A DNA stretch of 46,431 nucleotides from Rubrivivax sp. (GTDB lineage: Bacteria; Pseudomonadota; Gammaproteobacteria; Burkholderiales; Burkholderiaceae_C). The notes beneath the pieces were generated by a model. The model was not told the origin of the DNA. It searched no databases and was given only the letters and a program-made list of their open reading frames with translations. Position numbers and translations under genes: made by a program. Positions 1-8,429 of the stretch are shown here, piece by piece. Within the stretch, counting starts at the first letter, position 1, and each line of letters begins with the position of its first letter. The stretch covers positions 1-46,431 of the forward strand of contig DYOR01000010.1 of the NCBI GenBank assembly GCA_020720385.1. Direction: 5' to 3'.

Positions 1-41
1 GAGAACAACAGCGTGGCCGTGGGCGTGGTGCGGGACTGCAT
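1..41 (-). other. Possible 5' end of an SOS-controlled gene leaving the window
   Basis: On the minus strand an ATG at 41-39 opens a reading frame that stays open to the window edge, for only 13 codons (it begins MQSRTTPT). It starts immediately after a LexA box and about where a transcript from the -10 at 53-48 would start. No Shine-Dalgarno sequence precedes it. The product cannot be recognised from so few residues, and this stretch could equally be untranslated leader with the real start beyond the edge. Confidence 0.3.
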
Positions 42-60
42 ACTGTGAATATATACAGTC
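41..60 (-). promoter_or_regulatory. LexA (SOS) operator
   Basis: The 20 bases read TACTGTGAATATATACAGTC, with perfect CTGT and ACAG half-sites eight bases apart. They match the classical proteobacterial LexA consensus at about 17 of 20 positions. The AT-rich core stands out in this GC-rich DNA. The operator covers the -10 of a putative leftward promoter, as expected for LexA repression. The only gene it can sensibly control lies to the left of the window, because rightward transcription would run antisense into dnaB. Confidence 0.8.
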
Positions 61-76
61 ATGCCGCACTCCGCAA
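48..76 (-). promoter_or_regulatory. Putative SOS promoter overlapping the LexA box
   Basis: Reading leftward, a TTGCGG -35 (76-71) is separated by 17 bases from a TATATT -10 (53-48) that lies inside the LexA operator. Transcription would start at about position 41, coinciding with an ATG, so the transcript could be leaderless. The -35 is weak (3 of 6). The -10 and the spacing are good. Confidence 0.5.
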
Positions 77-137
77 GCCCCGCCCATGGCGGGCGCGCAC
101 GAGGTGTCAGGGTCAGGTTCGCGCCGTTGCGCTGTGC
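61..137. other. Spacer between dnaB stop and the SOS promoter
   Basis: No gene is seen here. A short GC hairpin (about 80-94, six base pairs) lies downstream of dnaB but has no T-run on the minus strand, so it is at best a weak terminator. Confidence 0.4.
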
Positions 138-1541
138 TCAGTACTCGCCCGAAGCACCCGGAGCGAGGTTGTCGAAGCGCGTCAGCGGCTTGAGGAAGGT
201 GAGCTTGACGGTGCCCACCGGGCCGTTGCGCTGCTTGCCGATGACGATCTCGGAAACCCCGGGCTCCTTGCTGTCCTTGTTGTAGTAGTCGTCGCGGTAG
301 ATGAACATGATGATGTCGGCGTCCTGCTCGATCGCGCCCGATTCGCGCAGGTCGCTCATCATCGGCCGCTTGTCGTTGCGCGACTCGACGCTGCGGTTGA
401 GCTGCGACAGCGCGATCACCGGGCACTGCAGCTCCTTGGCCAGCGCCTTCAGGCCGCGCGAGATCTCGCCCAGCTCGGTGGCGCGGTTCTCGTCGCTGCC
501 GCTCGAGCCGCTCATGAGCTGCAGGTAGTCGATGACGATGAGCCCCAGCGTGCCGAACTGCCGCGCCATGCGGCGCGCGCGCGCGCGCAGTTCGGCGTTG
601 GTGAGTGCGGCCGTCTCGTCGATGTAGAGCTGCACCTGCCCCAGGCGCTCCACCGCGTCGGTCAGGCGCTCCCACTCGCCGCTGTCGAGCTTGCCGGTGC
701 GCAGGCGTTGCTGATCGATGCGCCCCAGCGAGCCGACCAGGCGCAGCGCCAGTTGCGAAGCGCCCATTTCCATCGAAAAGACCAGCACCGGCAGGCCTTC
801 CTGCACCGCCACGTGCTCGGCAATGTTGAGCGCGAAGGCGGTCTTGCCCATCGAGGGGCGCGCCGCCAGCACGATGAGATCGCCCTTTTGCAGGCCGGCG
901 GTCATGCGGTCGAGGTCGTAGAAGCCGGTGCGCACGCCGGTGACTTCCTCGGCGCCGTTGTCGTGCAGTTCCTGCACGCGGTCGATGAGCTGCACCACCA
1001 GCTTGTCGATGCCCTGGAAGCCCTGCTTCTGGCGCGAGCCCTCTTCGCCGATCTGGAAGATCTTGCTCTCGGCCTCGTCGAGCACCGTGCTCACCGCGCG
1101 GCCCTGCGGGTTGAAGGCGCTGGTGGCGATGTCGTCGCTGGCGGCGATGAGTTTGCGCAGGATCGAGCGCTCGCGCACGATCTCGGCGTAGCGGCGCATG
1201 TTGGCCGCGCTGGGAACGCTCTGCGCCAGGGCGTTGAGGTAGGCCAGGCCGCCGCAATCCTGCGCCTTGCCCAGGCCTTGCAACTGCTCGAAGACGGTGA
1301 TCACGTCGGCCGGTTTGTTGCCAGCGATGAGCACGCCGATGGCGCCGTAGATGAGGCGATGTTCGTGGCGGTAGAAGTCGCCATCGGTGAGCAGGTCGCC
1401 GGCACGGTCCCAGGCCAGGTTGTCGAGCAGCAGCCCGCCAAGCACGCTTTGCTCGGCCTCCACCGAGTGCGGCGGCACGCGCAGGCGCGAGACCTCGTCG
1501 TCGTGCGGAGCGGTGTCGCGGGTATCGAAGATCGCTGACAT
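138..1541 (-). CDS. dnaB: Replicative DNA helicase DnaB
   Basis: This 467-residue protein is the hexameric 5'-3' helicase that unwinds DNA at the fork and recruits primase. The N-terminal DnaB domain (about residues 20-125) begins with the typical RVPPHSVEAEQSVLGGLL segment. The RecA-like helicase domain carries the Walker A motif ARPSMGKTA at 227-235 and the Walker B stretch LIVIDYLQL at about 334-342. The conserved SDLRESGAIEQDAD segment lies near 396-409. I chose the ATG at 1541 because the reading frame upstream of it looks non-coding. The gene follows rplI across a 136-base gap with a terminator-like hairpin, an order common in betaproteobacteria. No intein or insertion is present. Confidence 0.97.
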   Translation of the reverse strand: MSAIFDTRDTAPHDDEVSRLRVPPHSVEAEQSVLGGLLLDNLAWDRAGDLLTDGDFYRHEHRLIYGAIGVLIAGNKPADVITVFEQLQGLGKAQDCGGLAYLNALAQSVPSAANMRRYAEIVRERSILRKLIAASDDIATSAFNPQGRAVSTVLDEAESKIFQIGEEGSRQKQGFQGIDKLVVQLIDRVQELHDNGAEEVTGVRTGFYDLDRMTAGLQKGDLIVLAARPSMGKTAFALNIAEHVAVQEGLPVLVFSMEMGASQLALRLVGSLGRIDQQRLRTGKLDSGEWERLTDAVERLGQVQLYIDETAALTNAELRARARRMARQFGTLGLIVIDYLQLMSGSSGSDENRATELGEISRGLKALAKELQCPVIALSQLNRSVESRNDKRPMMSDLRESGAIEQDADIIMFIYRDDYYNKDSKEPGVSEIVIGKQRNGPVGTVKLTFLKPLTRFDNLAPGASGEY

Positions 1542-1619
1542 GTCGGGGTCTCGGGGCGACGAGGGGCTGTGGGCAAGCCTGTGGAGCGGCGGTGGGCGGC
1601 CGGGGACAAGTCCCGCCCG

Positions 1620-1650
1620 CAAAAGCAGAAGGCCGGCAAAGCCGGCCTCC
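1620..1650 (-). terminator. Terminator-like hairpin between rplI and dnaB
   Basis: An 8-bp perfect stem, AGGCCGGC (1630-1637) with GCCGGCCT (1641-1648), has an AAA loop. On the minus strand it is followed by a T-rich tract (TTCTGCTTTTG). It lies 30 bases beyond the rplI stop, so it probably ends or attenuates the ribosomal operon before dnaB. Confidence 0.6.
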
Positions 1651-1677
1651 GGGACAACAGCGCCAGCTTACGCCGGT

Positions 1678-2130
1678 TCAGTCGACCTGTGCAACCACCT
1701 GCACCGTGACCTCGGCGACGACGTCGGAGTGCGGGGCCACCGACACCGGGTGCTCGCCCACGGTCTTCAGCGGGCCATGGGGCATGCGCACCTGCGACTT
1801 CTGCACCTCCAGCCCCATCTTGCTCAGCGCCTGGGCGATATCGGCGTTGGTCACCGAGCCGAAGAGCCGGCCGTCGACGCCGGCCTTCTGCGCGATGCGC
1901 ACGGTCTTGCCGGAGAGCTGCTCACCCAGGGTCTGGGCCGCCACGAGCTTGGCCTGAGCGGCCTGTTCGAGGTCCGCCCGGCGGACTTCGAATTCCTTGA
2001 TCGCGGCCTCGGTGGCGCGACGCGCCTGCTTGGTCGGGATGAGGTAGTTGCGGGCATAACCTTGCTTGACCTTGACGATGTCGCCCAGGTTGCCCAGCTT
2101 GCCGACCTTTTCGAGAAGAATGATTTGCAT
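1678..2130 (-). CDS. rplI: 50S ribosomal protein L9
   Basis: This 150-residue protein is L9, a two-domain protein of the large subunit near the L1 stalk that binds 23S rRNA and helps maintain reading frame. The N-terminal RNA-binding domain shows the family pattern [17 protein letters not shown], then [12 protein letters not shown] at about 21-33. A long connecting helix follows (about 40-75), and then the C-terminal domain. The length matches the family. It is the last gene of the rpsF-priB-rpsR-rplI operon, 11 bases after rpsR, with a good ribosome-binding site (AGGAGC) upstream. Confidence 0.97.
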   Translation of the reverse strand: MQIILLEKVGKLGNLGDIVKVKQGYARNYLIPTKQARRATEAAIKEFEVRRADLEQAAQAKLVAAQTLGEQLSGKTVRIAQKAGVDGRLFGSVTNADIAQALSKMGLEVQKSQVRMPHGPLKTVGEHPVSVAPHSDVVAEVTVQVVAQVD

Positions 2131-2141
2131 GGCGTGGCTCC

Positions 2142-2432
2142 TTAGACCTTGTGCTGGTCCGAGTACGGCAGCAGCGCCAGGAAGCGCGCACGCTTGATCG
2201 CCGTGGTGAGCTGGCGCTGGTAGAACGCGCGCGTGCCGGTCAGGCGCGCTGGCGTGATCTTGCCGTTCTCACCGACGAAATCGCGCAGCACGTCGATTTC
2301 CTTGTAGTCGATCTCCTCGACCTTGGCCACCGTGAAGCGGCAGAAGCGCTTGCGGCGGAAGAGCAGCGACTGGTTGTTGCGCTTGGGGCGCTTGTCCTTG
2401 GAGAAACGGCCTTTACCACGTGGCGGGGGCAT
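2142..2432 (-). CDS. rpsR: 30S ribosomal protein S18
   Basis: This 96-residue protein is S18, which binds the platform of the small subunit as a heterodimer with S6. The conserved block [19 protein letters not shown] and the motif [14 protein letters not shown] (about 63-76) are diagnostic. The N-terminal extension [18 protein letters not shown] is basic and somewhat longer than in E. coli, as usual in betaproteobacteria. The gene lies between priB and rplI in the classical S6-S18 operon, so S6 and S18 are made together. Confidence 0.97.
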   Translation of the reverse strand: MPPPRGKGRFSKDKRPKRNNQSLLFRRKRFCRFTVAKVEEIDYKEIDVLRDFVGENGKITPARLTGTRAFYQRQLTTAIKRARFLALLPYSDQHKV

Positions 2433-2471
2433 AGAAGACTCCTACTGAAAACTCTTGATCCGGGGTCTCGA

Positions 2472-2762
2472 TCAGGCGTCGGGCTCGACCGAGGTGATGT
2501 GGAACAGCAATCCGCGTCCGTTGCGCGCACTGGCCATGAAACCGGCCAGCACCAGCGCCGCACCCAGCTCCAGCGAGAGCAGCGATCGCGTCACCGCCCC
2601 GATGGCCACCGCGCGCATCTCCAGGGAGAGCTTGCGGGGCTGGCCGTCCTCGCTGACCTCGGACTCGTGCTTCAGGCTCAAGTCCAGGGCCGGCAGGCCG
2701 GCCGGGGTGTAGCGCAATGCCGCCCGCTGCACCAGCGTGGCCGAGAGAACCAGACGGTTCAT
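2472..2762 (-). CDS. priB: Primosomal replication protein N (PriB)
   Basis: This 96-residue OB-fold protein is related to single-stranded DNA-binding protein. In PriA-dependent restart it stabilises PriA on DNA and helps load DnaT and DnaB. The sequence shows NRLVLSATLV at the start and the segment LRYTPAGLPALDLSL at about 16-30, typical of PriB, ending with the beta strand GLLFHITSVE. Its place between rpsF and rpsR is the standard position for PriB in beta- and gammaproteobacteria, which separates it from ssb. Replication and ribosome genes are therefore co-transcribed here, with dnaB following. Confidence 0.93.
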   Translation of the reverse strand: MNRLVLSATLVQRAALRYTPAGLPALDLSLKHESEVSEDGQPRKLSLEMRAVAIGAVTRSLLSLELGAALVLAGFMASARNGRGLLFHITSVEPDA

Positions 2763-2796
2763 CGCGGCGCGCCGGTGGCCGGTGCGGCCGCTCGCC

Positions 2797-3159
2797 TCAG
2801 GCCGCGGCCTCCTGCCGCTCCTTGCGTGCCTCTTCGCGTTCGACGGCCTTCATCATGATCGAAGGCGCGGTCTCGGCCTTGCTCTTGGCCACGGTGAGGT
2901 GGCGCAGCACGGCGTCGTTGAAGCGGAAACCCGTCTCCAGCTCGGTCAGCGTCTCGCTGCCGCACTCGATGTTCAGGCACAGGTAATGGGCCTTGACCAG
3001 CTTCTGGATCATGTAGGCCAGCTGACGCCGGCCCCAGTCTTCGACCCGGTGCACCTTGCCACCGGCCGCAGTCACCAAGCCCTTGTAGCGCTCCAGCATG
3101 GCTGGAACCTGTTCGCTCTGATCCGGGTGGATCAGCAGCACGATCTCATAGTGACGCAT
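2797..3159 (-). CDS. rpsF: 30S ribosomal protein S6
   Basis: This 120-residue protein is S6, the partner of S18 in the small-subunit platform. The start [18 protein letters not shown] and the segment [18 protein letters not shown] (about 36-53) are family hallmarks. The lysine- and glutamate-rich C-terminal tail ([13 protein letters not shown]) is usual; in E. coli this tail is polyglutamylated by RimK. I chose the ATG at 3159, preceded by AAGGAG at good spacing, rather than an in-frame ATG 34 codons upstream that would lie inside the leader. It is the first gene of the operon. Confidence 0.97.
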   Translation of the reverse strand: MRHYEIVLLIHPDQSEQVPAMLERYKGLVTAAGGKVHRVEDWGRRQLAYMIQKLVKAHYLCLNIECGSETLTELETGFRFNDAVLRHLTVAKSKAETAPSIMMKAVEREEARKERQEAAA

Positions 3160-3273
3160 GAACACTCCTTGTGGATTCCGGCCCCTGGCGTCGCGCGCAG
3201 GCGGCGCCGAAGATCCGGGTGGGGAAGCCGCCCCGATGCGTCGACATGGCGGGTGCGGCAAGGAAAGCCGAAA
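3160..3273 (-). promoter_or_regulatory. rpsF operon 5' leader
   Basis: About 108 untranslated bases separate the predicted start of transcription (near 3267) from the rpsF ATG. In several bacteria the S6:S18 complex represses its own operon by binding a CCG-containing hairpin in this leader. CCGGATCTTCGG and CCGGAATCC segments are present here, but I cannot confirm the fold by eye. Confidence 0.35.
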
Positions 3274-3302
3274 ATTATAGCACCCGAGCGGCGCCCGATC
3301 AG
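3274..3302 (-). promoter_or_regulatory. Promoter of rpsF-priB-rpsR-rplI
   Basis: A perfect TATAAT -10 lies at 3279-3274 on the minus strand, in a short AT-rich patch. A poor -35-like CTGATC lies 17 bases upstream (3302-3297). The promoter abuts the 3' end of the upstream symporter gene. This is the clearest sigma-70 -10 element in the window. Confidence 0.65.
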
Positions 3303-5410
3303 CGTTCCCCGGGCCCCGGAAAGCGCATGCGCTCGATGAGCGCGCGCTGCGCCGGCCCGGGCGCGGGGGTGAGCAGGCTCACCCACACCATCGCCAGCAG
3401 GCCCAGGGGCACGCCGAACACGCCCGCGGCGATGGCATCGACGCCGAACCACTGGGTTTCGGCCAGCGGCCGCGTCACGCCGAGGATGGAACGCAGCACG
3501 GGCAGGTTCGTCGCCATGTAGTAGCCGCACACGCCCAGCCCGGCGAGCATGCCGGCGACGGCGCCCGGACCGTTGGCGCGACGCCAGAAGATGCCCAGCA
3601 CCAGCGCGGGGAAGAACGCGGCCGCGGCGAGCGAGAACGCGGCGGAGACGAACTGCAGGATGTCGGTGATCTTCAGTGCCGCGATCGCCGCGGCCACCAG
3701 CGCCACCGCCATCACCAGCACCTTGGAGGCGATGACCCGCCCGGCCGCCGTCGCCCTGGGGTTGACGACGCGGAAGTAGGTGTCGTGCGAGAGCGCGTTG
3801 GCGATGGTCAGCAGCAGGCCGTCGGCGGTGGACAAGGCCGCCGCCAGCCCGCCCGCCGCGACCAGGCAGGTCACCCAGTAGGGCAGCCCGCCGATCTCGG
3901 GCGCCGCCAGCACGATGACGTCGCCGCCCATGATCAGCTCGCCCAGCTGCACGATGCCGTCGCCGTTGACGTCGTGCGCCGAGACCAGCGCCGGGTCGAG
4001 GCGCGTCCAGCGGCTCACCCACTGCGGCAGGTGGTCGAAGGGCAGGCCCACGACATGCTGCAGCACCTCGTACTTGACGAGCACGGCCAGCACCGGCGCG
4101 GCCATGTAGAGCAAGATGATGAAGAGCAGCGACCAGCCCACCGAGCGCCGGGCCTGCGCCGGCGAGGGCGTGGTGTAGTAGCGCGTGAGCACGTGCGGCA
4201 TCGCCGCCGTGCCCATCATCAGGCACAGCATGAGGGCGATGAAGTTCAGGCGCGCCGCATCGAAGCTCGCGCGCGCACCGGCGTCGCCCGCCGGGTCGCC
4301 CGCGGCGAAAGGCAGGGTCTGCGGTGCCATGCCGGCCAGCGGCCGCGCGTGCGCCAGCGAGGCGTCGCGCTCACGCTCGTAGAACTGGCGCGCCTGCGCT
4401 TCGCTGCGCGGCCGCTGTGCATGCTCGCGCTCGGCGCGCTGGATGCGCGCCAGCGGCGCGTTCTGGGCGCGCAGCGCGGCAATCTGTTCGCTCTGATGCA
4501 GCTCATCGGCAACCATGGCAGCCGGCACGTCGAGCAGCTTGCGTTCGTCCTCGGTCGCGCGCTGGCGCAGGCGCACGATGACCTCGAGTTCAGCGGGGTC
4601 GCGGGCGAGTTCGCGTTCGCGCTGGGCGATCTGCTCGAGCTGGGTGCCGTAGGACACGAGGGGCATCACGCTGCCCGTCTGCTTGGCCGACAGCCACACC
4701 AGCGGCACGAGGTAGGCCACGATGAGCACGATGTACTGGGCCACCTGCGTCCAGGTGACGGCGCGCATGCCGCCGAGGAACGAACACACGAGCACGCCGC
4801 CCAGGCCGACGAAGATGCCCAGCTCGAAGCCAAAGCCGGTGAGGTGCGAGGTGATGAGGCCCACGCCGTAGATCTGCACCACGACATAGACGAAGGACAC
4901 GCCCACCGCGGCACCCGCGCCGACCAGGCGCGGCAGGTGGCCGCCGTAGCGCGCGCCGAGGAAGTCGGGCACGGTGTACTCGCCGAAGCGCCGCAGGTAC
5001 GGCGCGAGCAGCAACGCCACCAGGCAGAAGCCGCCGGTCCAGCCCAGGATGTAGGCGAACCCGGCGAAGCCCTGCAGGTAGAGCACCCCGGCCGTGCCGA
5101 TGAAGGAGGCGGCCGACATCCAATCGGCGGCGGTGGCCAGCCCGTTGTACACGGCCGGCACGCGCCGGCCGGCGACGAAGTACTCGACCTCGTTGGAGGT
5201 GCGGCTGAGGAACCCGATGCCGGCGTAGATGGCCACCGTGACGACGAGGAAGCTCACGCCGATCCAGCCGCGCGGCAGGCCCCAGGCCTCGGCCAGGGCC
5301 ATGCCGGCGATGAGTGCGGCGAACACCGCCGCGAACAAGGCGTAGCGACGCGCCAGCACGATGGCCTGACGGCGCTGCGGGCCCGGGGCGGCGCCTGCGC
5401 GCGCCGTCAT
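3299..5410 (-). CDS. Sodium:solute symporter, VC_2705-type large subunit
   Basis: This 703-residue inner-membrane permease of the SSS family should use the sodium gradient to import a small organic solute, probably a monocarboxylate. Helices begin near residues 23-45 and 52-68, and the SSS signature regions are clear ([29 protein letters not shown] at about 77-105; [21 protein letters not shown] further on). Two features are notable. A charged segment rich in Glu, Arg and Gln (about 256-385) separates two groups of helices. A loop, D480[11 protein letters not shown]491, fits the 12-residue EF-hand calcium-binding pattern. The ATG at 5410 overlaps the stop of the small-subunit gene (ATGA), so the two are translationally coupled. 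The substrate is not known from sequence. Confidence 0.85.
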   Translation of the reverse strand: MTARAGAAPGPQRRQAIVLARRYALFAAVFAALIAGMALAEAWGLPRGWIGVSFLVVTVAIYAGIGFLSRTSNEVEYFVAGRRVPAVYNGLATAADWMSAASFIGTAGVLYLQGFAGFAYILGWTGGFCLVALLLAPYLRRFGEYTVPDFLGARYGGHLPRLVGAGAAVGVSFVYVVVQIYGVGLITSHLTGFGFELGIFVGLGGVLVCSFLGGMRAVTWTQVAQYIVLIVAYLVPLVWLSAKQTGSVMPLVSYGTQLEQIAQRERELARDPAELEVIVRLRQRATEDERKLLDVPAAMVADELHQSEQIAALRAQNAPLARIQRAEREHAQRPRSEAQARQFYERERDASLAHARPLAGMAPQTLPFAAGDPAGDAGARASFDAARLNFIALMLCLMMGTAAMPHVLTRYYTTPSPAQARRSVGWSLLFIILLYMAAPVLAVLVKYEVLQHVVGLPFDHLPQWVSRWTRLDPALVSAHDVNGDGIVQLGELIMGGDVIVLAAPEIGGLPYWVTCLVAAGGLAAALSTADGLLLTIANALSHDTYFRVVNPRATAAGRVIASKVLVMAVALVAAAIAALKITDILQFVSAAFSLAAAAFFPALVLGIFWRRANGPGAVAGMLAGLGVCGYYMATNLPVLRSILGVTRPLAETQWFGVDAIAAGVFGVPLGLLAMVWVSLLTPAPGPAQRALIERMRFPGPGER

Positions 5411-5715
5411 GCGGACTCTGGGTCGTCGGCGCAATCCGCGGCGTCTTCGGACTCGAGGTAGCGCGACTCGAGGCGCTCCATCGCCACCACGTCGACGACG
5501 ACGATGGCCAGGAAGAACAGCAGCGCGCCCTGTGCGGCCAACCAGTGCCCCACCGGGAAACCGAAGGCGTGGAAGGGGTCGAGATCACGCGCAAACCACG
5601 GCAGCGCCAGGCTCACCAGCAGCCATGCCGCGAGCAGCCACCACGTCAGCTTGCGTGTGCGCGACCAGAACACGCGCCGGGCGTCGTCGGATGCGCGGCG
5701 CATGGCCAGGCCCAC
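5407..5715 (-). CDS. Symporter small subunit, DUF4212 family
   Basis: This 102-residue membrane protein is the small partner that accompanies VC_2705-type symporters. It has two hydrophobic helices (about 23-42 and 57-79). Between them lies the family-typical stretch PWFARDLDPFHAFGFPVGHWLAAQG, followed by an acidic C-terminal tail (ESEDAADCADD). A start at the fifth residue (Met, 5703) is also possible. The gene sits 19 bases after ppsA and overlaps the permease gene by three bases, which implies one transcript for PEP synthase and both transporter subunits. Its role is inferred from the family: assembly or function of the permease. Confidence 0.85.
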   Translation of the reverse strand: MGLAMRRASDDARRVFWSRTRKLTWWLLAAWLLVSLALPWFARDLDPFHAFGFPVGHWLAAQGALLFFLAIVVVDVVAMERLESRYLESEDAADCADDPESA

Positions 5716-5734
5716 TGTGCCCGGCGCGTGGCGG

Positions 5735-8140
5735 TCAGCGCGCCGCCAGCCGTTGCCAGGTCTCGATCACCGAATCCGGGTTCAGCGAGATCGAGACGAT
5801 GCCCTCCTGGGCCAGCCAGTCGGCGAAGTCGGCGTGGTCGCTGGGCCCCTGCCCGCAGATGCCGACGTACTTGCCGGTGGCGCGGCAGGCGGTGATGGCG
5901 CGCGAGATAAGCGCCTTGACGGCCGGGTCGCGTTCGTCGAAGTCGCGCGCCAGCTGCTCCAGCCCCGAGTCGCGGTCCAGTCCCAGCGTGAGCTGGGTGA
6001 GGTCGTTGGAGCCGATGGACATGCCGTCGAAGTGCTCGAGGAACTGCTCGGCCAGGATGGCGTTGCTCGGCACCTCGCACATCATGATCAGGCGCAGGCC
6101 CCCCACGCCGCGCTCGAGGCCGCGCTCGGCGAGCATCTGCGCCACGCGCGCGGCCTGACCCACGGTGCGCACGAAGGGCACCATGATCTCGACGTTGGTC
6201 AGGCCCATGTCCGTGCGCACGCGCTTGAGGGCTTCGCACTCCATGGCGAAGGCGTCCTTGAAGTCGCCGCTGATGTAGCGGCTGGCGCCACGGAAGCCGA
6301 GCATGGGGTTCTCTTCGTCGGGTTCGTAGCGCGTGCCGCCGATGAGCTTCTTGTACTCGTTGCTCTTGAAGTCCGAGAGCCGCACGATCACCGGCTTGGG
6401 CCAGAAGGCGGCGGCGATGGTGGCGATGCCTTCGGTGAGCTTGTCGACGTAGAACGCGCGCGGCGAGGCGTGCCCGCGGGCCACCGACTCCACCGCCTTC
6501 TTCAGGTCGGCGTCGATGTTGGGGTAGTCCAGGATCGCCTTGGGGTGCACGCCGATGTTGTTGTTGATGATGAATTCCAGCCGCGCCAGGCCCACGCCGC
6601 TGTTGGGCATCTGGGCGAAGTCGAAGGCCAGCTGCGGGTTGCCCACGTTCATCATGATCTTGATCGGGCAGTACGGCATCTCGCCGCGCACCACGTCGCT
6701 CACCTCGGCCTCGAGCAGGCCGTCGTAGACGTAGCCCGTGTCGCCCTCGGCGCACGAGACGGTGACCAGCGCGCCCTCCTGCACGCGCTCGGTGGCATTG
6801 CCGCAGCCCACCACCGCCGGGATGCCGAGCTCGCGCGCGATGATCGCCGCGTGGCAGGTGCGCCCGCCGCGGTTGGTGACGATGGCCGAGGCGCGCTTCA
6901 TCACCGGCTCCCAGTTCGGGTCGGTCATGTCGGTGACGAGGATGTCGCCGGGCTGCACGCGTTCCATCTCGGCCGGGCTGCGCACCAGCCGCACCGGGCC
7001 CGTGCCCACCTTCTGGCCGATGGCGCGGCCCTCGGCCAGCACCATGCTCTTGGCGCGGTCGCCCTTGATCTTGTAGCGCTGCTCGACCTTGCCCACCGAC
7101 TGGCTCTTCACCGTCTCCGGGCGGGCCTGCAGGATGTAGAGCTGGCCGTCGACGCCGTCCTTGCCCCACTCGATATCCATCGGGCGGTCGTAGTGCTTCT
7201 CGATGATCAGCGCGTAGCGCGCCAGCTCGATCACGTCGGCGTCGGCCAGCGAATAGCGATTGCGCTGCTCGGGCGGCGTGTCGATGACCTTCACCAGACG
7301 GCCCGTGGCCGCCTTCTCCTGCGCCGACGCGAACTCCATGCGCTCGAGCTTGGAGCCCAGGGCGCGGCGGATCACCGGGAACTTGCCGGCGGCGAGGCTG
7401 GGCTTGTGGACGTAGAACTCGTCCGGGTTCACCGAACCCTGCACCACCGTCTCGCCCAGGCCGTAGCTGGAGGTGATGAAAACGACGTCGGCAAATCCCG
7501 ATTCGGTGTCGATGGTGAACATCACGCCGGCGGCGCCGAGGTCCGAGCGCACCATGCGCTGCACGCCGGCGGACAGGGCCACGTCGGCATGGGCGAAGCC
7601 CTTGTGCACGCGATAGCTGATGGCGCGGTCGTTGTAGAGCGAGGCGAAGACCTCCTTGATGCGGTGCAGCACGTCCTCGATGCCGGTGACGTTGAGGAAG
7701 GTCTCCTGTTGCCCGGCGAAGGAGGCGTCGGGCAGGTCCTCGGCCGTGGCCGACGAGCGCACGGCAAAGCTGGCCGTGGGGTTGTCCGCCGAGAGGCGGG
7801 TGAACTGCTCGCGGATGGCCGCTTCGAGCGCCGGCGGCAGCGGTGTTTCCACGACCCACTGGCGGATCTGCGCGCCCGCTTCGGCCAGCGCGCGCACGTC
7901 GTCGATGTCGAGCGAGGCGAGCTTGGCCTGGATGCGCTCCTGCAGCCCGTCGTGGCGCAGGAACTCGCGATAGGCATGCGCCGTGGTGGCGAAGCCCCCC
8001 GGGACACGCACGCCGCTGGCGGCCAGCTGGCTGATCATCTCGCCGAGGGAGGCGTTCTTGCCGCCTACCGTCTCGACGTCGGTCATTCTCAGTGCTTCAA
8101 ACGGTGCGACCAGGGCGGTCGCCAGAGGGGCCAGGGACAT
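5735..8140 (-). CDS. ppsA: Phosphoenolpyruvate synthase
   Basis: This 801-residue enzyme converts pyruvate, ATP and water to PEP, AMP and phosphate, the entry to gluconeogenesis from three-carbon substrates. The N-terminal ATP-grasp domain includes [11 protein letters not shown] (25-35) and [20 protein letters not shown] (126-145). The swivelling domain carries the phosphohistidine motif [20 protein letters not shown] with catalytic His430. Thr428, two residues before it, is the position phosphorylated by the PpsR regulator in E. coli. The C-terminal PEP-binding barrel contains [13 protein letters not shown] and [10 protein letters not shown]-like segments. I chose the ATG at 8140, after CGGAGC, over an upstream in-frame ATG. 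The regulator ppsR is divergent, and a symporter pair follows in the same direction. Confidence 0.97.
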   Translation of the reverse strand: MSLAPLATALVAPFEALRMTDVETVGGKNASLGEMISQLAASGVRVPGGFATTAHAYREFLRHDGLQERIQAKLASLDIDDVRALAEAGAQIRQWVVETPLPPALEAAIREQFTRLSADNPTASFAVRSSATAEDLPDASFAGQQETFLNVTGIEDVLHRIKEVFASLYNDRAISYRVHKGFAHADVALSAGVQRMVRSDLGAAGVMFTIDTESGFADVVFITSSYGLGETVVQGSVNPDEFYVHKPSLAAGKFPVIRRALGSKLERMEFASAQEKAATGRLVKVIDTPPEQRNRYSLADADVIELARYALIIEKHYDRPMDIEWGKDGVDGQLYILQARPETVKSQSVGKVEQRYKIKGDRAKSMVLAEGRAIGQKVGTGPVRLVRSPAEMERVQPGDILVTDMTDPNWEPVMKRASAIVTNRGGRTCHAAIIARELGIPAVVGCGNATERVQEGALVTVSCAEGDTGYVYDGLLEAEVSDVVRGEMPYCPIKIMMNVGNPQLAFDFAQMPNSGVGLARLEFIINNNIGVHPKAILDYPNIDADLKKAVESVARGHASPRAFYVDKLTEGIATIAAAFWPKPVIVRLSDFKSNEYKKLIGGTRYEPDEENPMLGFRGASRYISGDFKDAFAMECEALKRVRTDMGLTNVEIMVPFVRTVGQAARVAQMLAERGLERGVGGLRLIMMCEVPSNAILAEQFLEHFDGMSIGSNDLTQLTLGLDRDSGLEQLARDFDERDPAVKALISRAITACRATGKYVGICGQGPSDHADFADWLAQEGIVSISLNPDSVIETWQRLAAR

Positions 8141-8351
8141 GGGGAAGCTCCGTGATGTGAGGAAATCCGTGCTTCCGCGCGGGCCGACCGCGAATGCCTG
8201 GGGCGCTGTGGACCCCTGCCCGGCCACGCGTGTCGCCCCAAGCCCCCCGTGCACGCGAGCAACGTCGCGGCGATCACGGACGCCGGTGCAAGGTGCGTTC
8301 CGTTGCGGGGCATGGTCGGGTGGGGGGGCGGCTGGCGGAAAGTGCTGCCTG

Positions 8352-8357
8352 ATTCTA
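8352..8357 (-). promoter_or_regulatory. Candidate ppsA -10
   Basis: TAGAAT on the minus strand matches the -10 consensus at five of six positions. No convincing -35 is present 17 bases upstream (GAAGAA), so an activator may be required if this is used. Confidence 0.35.
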
Positions 8358-8382
8358 AGGAGTTCTCCGGGGCGTTCTTCCT

Positions 8383-8388
8383 TATCAT
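8383..8388 (+). promoter_or_regulatory. Candidate ppsR -10
   Basis: TATCAT matches the -10 consensus at five of six positions and lies 41 bases before the ppsR start. The -35 is poor. The two candidate -10 elements face away from each other and are only 25 bases apart. Confidence 0.35.
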
Positions 8389-8429
8389 GCAGCGGCCTTC
8401 ACCTCCGCACCGCCACCCGCCCGCCGCCC

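Larger units (their letters stand above)
8141..8429. other. Divergent ppsA/ppsR control region
   Basis: These 289 bases hold no gene that I can see. They contain a candidate promoter for each direction, both near the ppsR side. That leaves ppsA with a leader of roughly 200 bases and ppsR with about 35. No clear operator dyad was found. Confidence 0.4.

Noticed and set aside
3785-5461. 558-residue open frame opposite the symporter
   Set aside because: It is a shadow of a GC-rich gene and contains only low-complexity, His/Arg-rich sequence.
5504-8155. 883-residue open frame on the plus strand opposite ppsA
   Set aside because: Composition is Ala/Arg/His/Val-rich with no recognisable domain. 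It mirrors the codon bias of ppsA, which has clear catalytic motifs.
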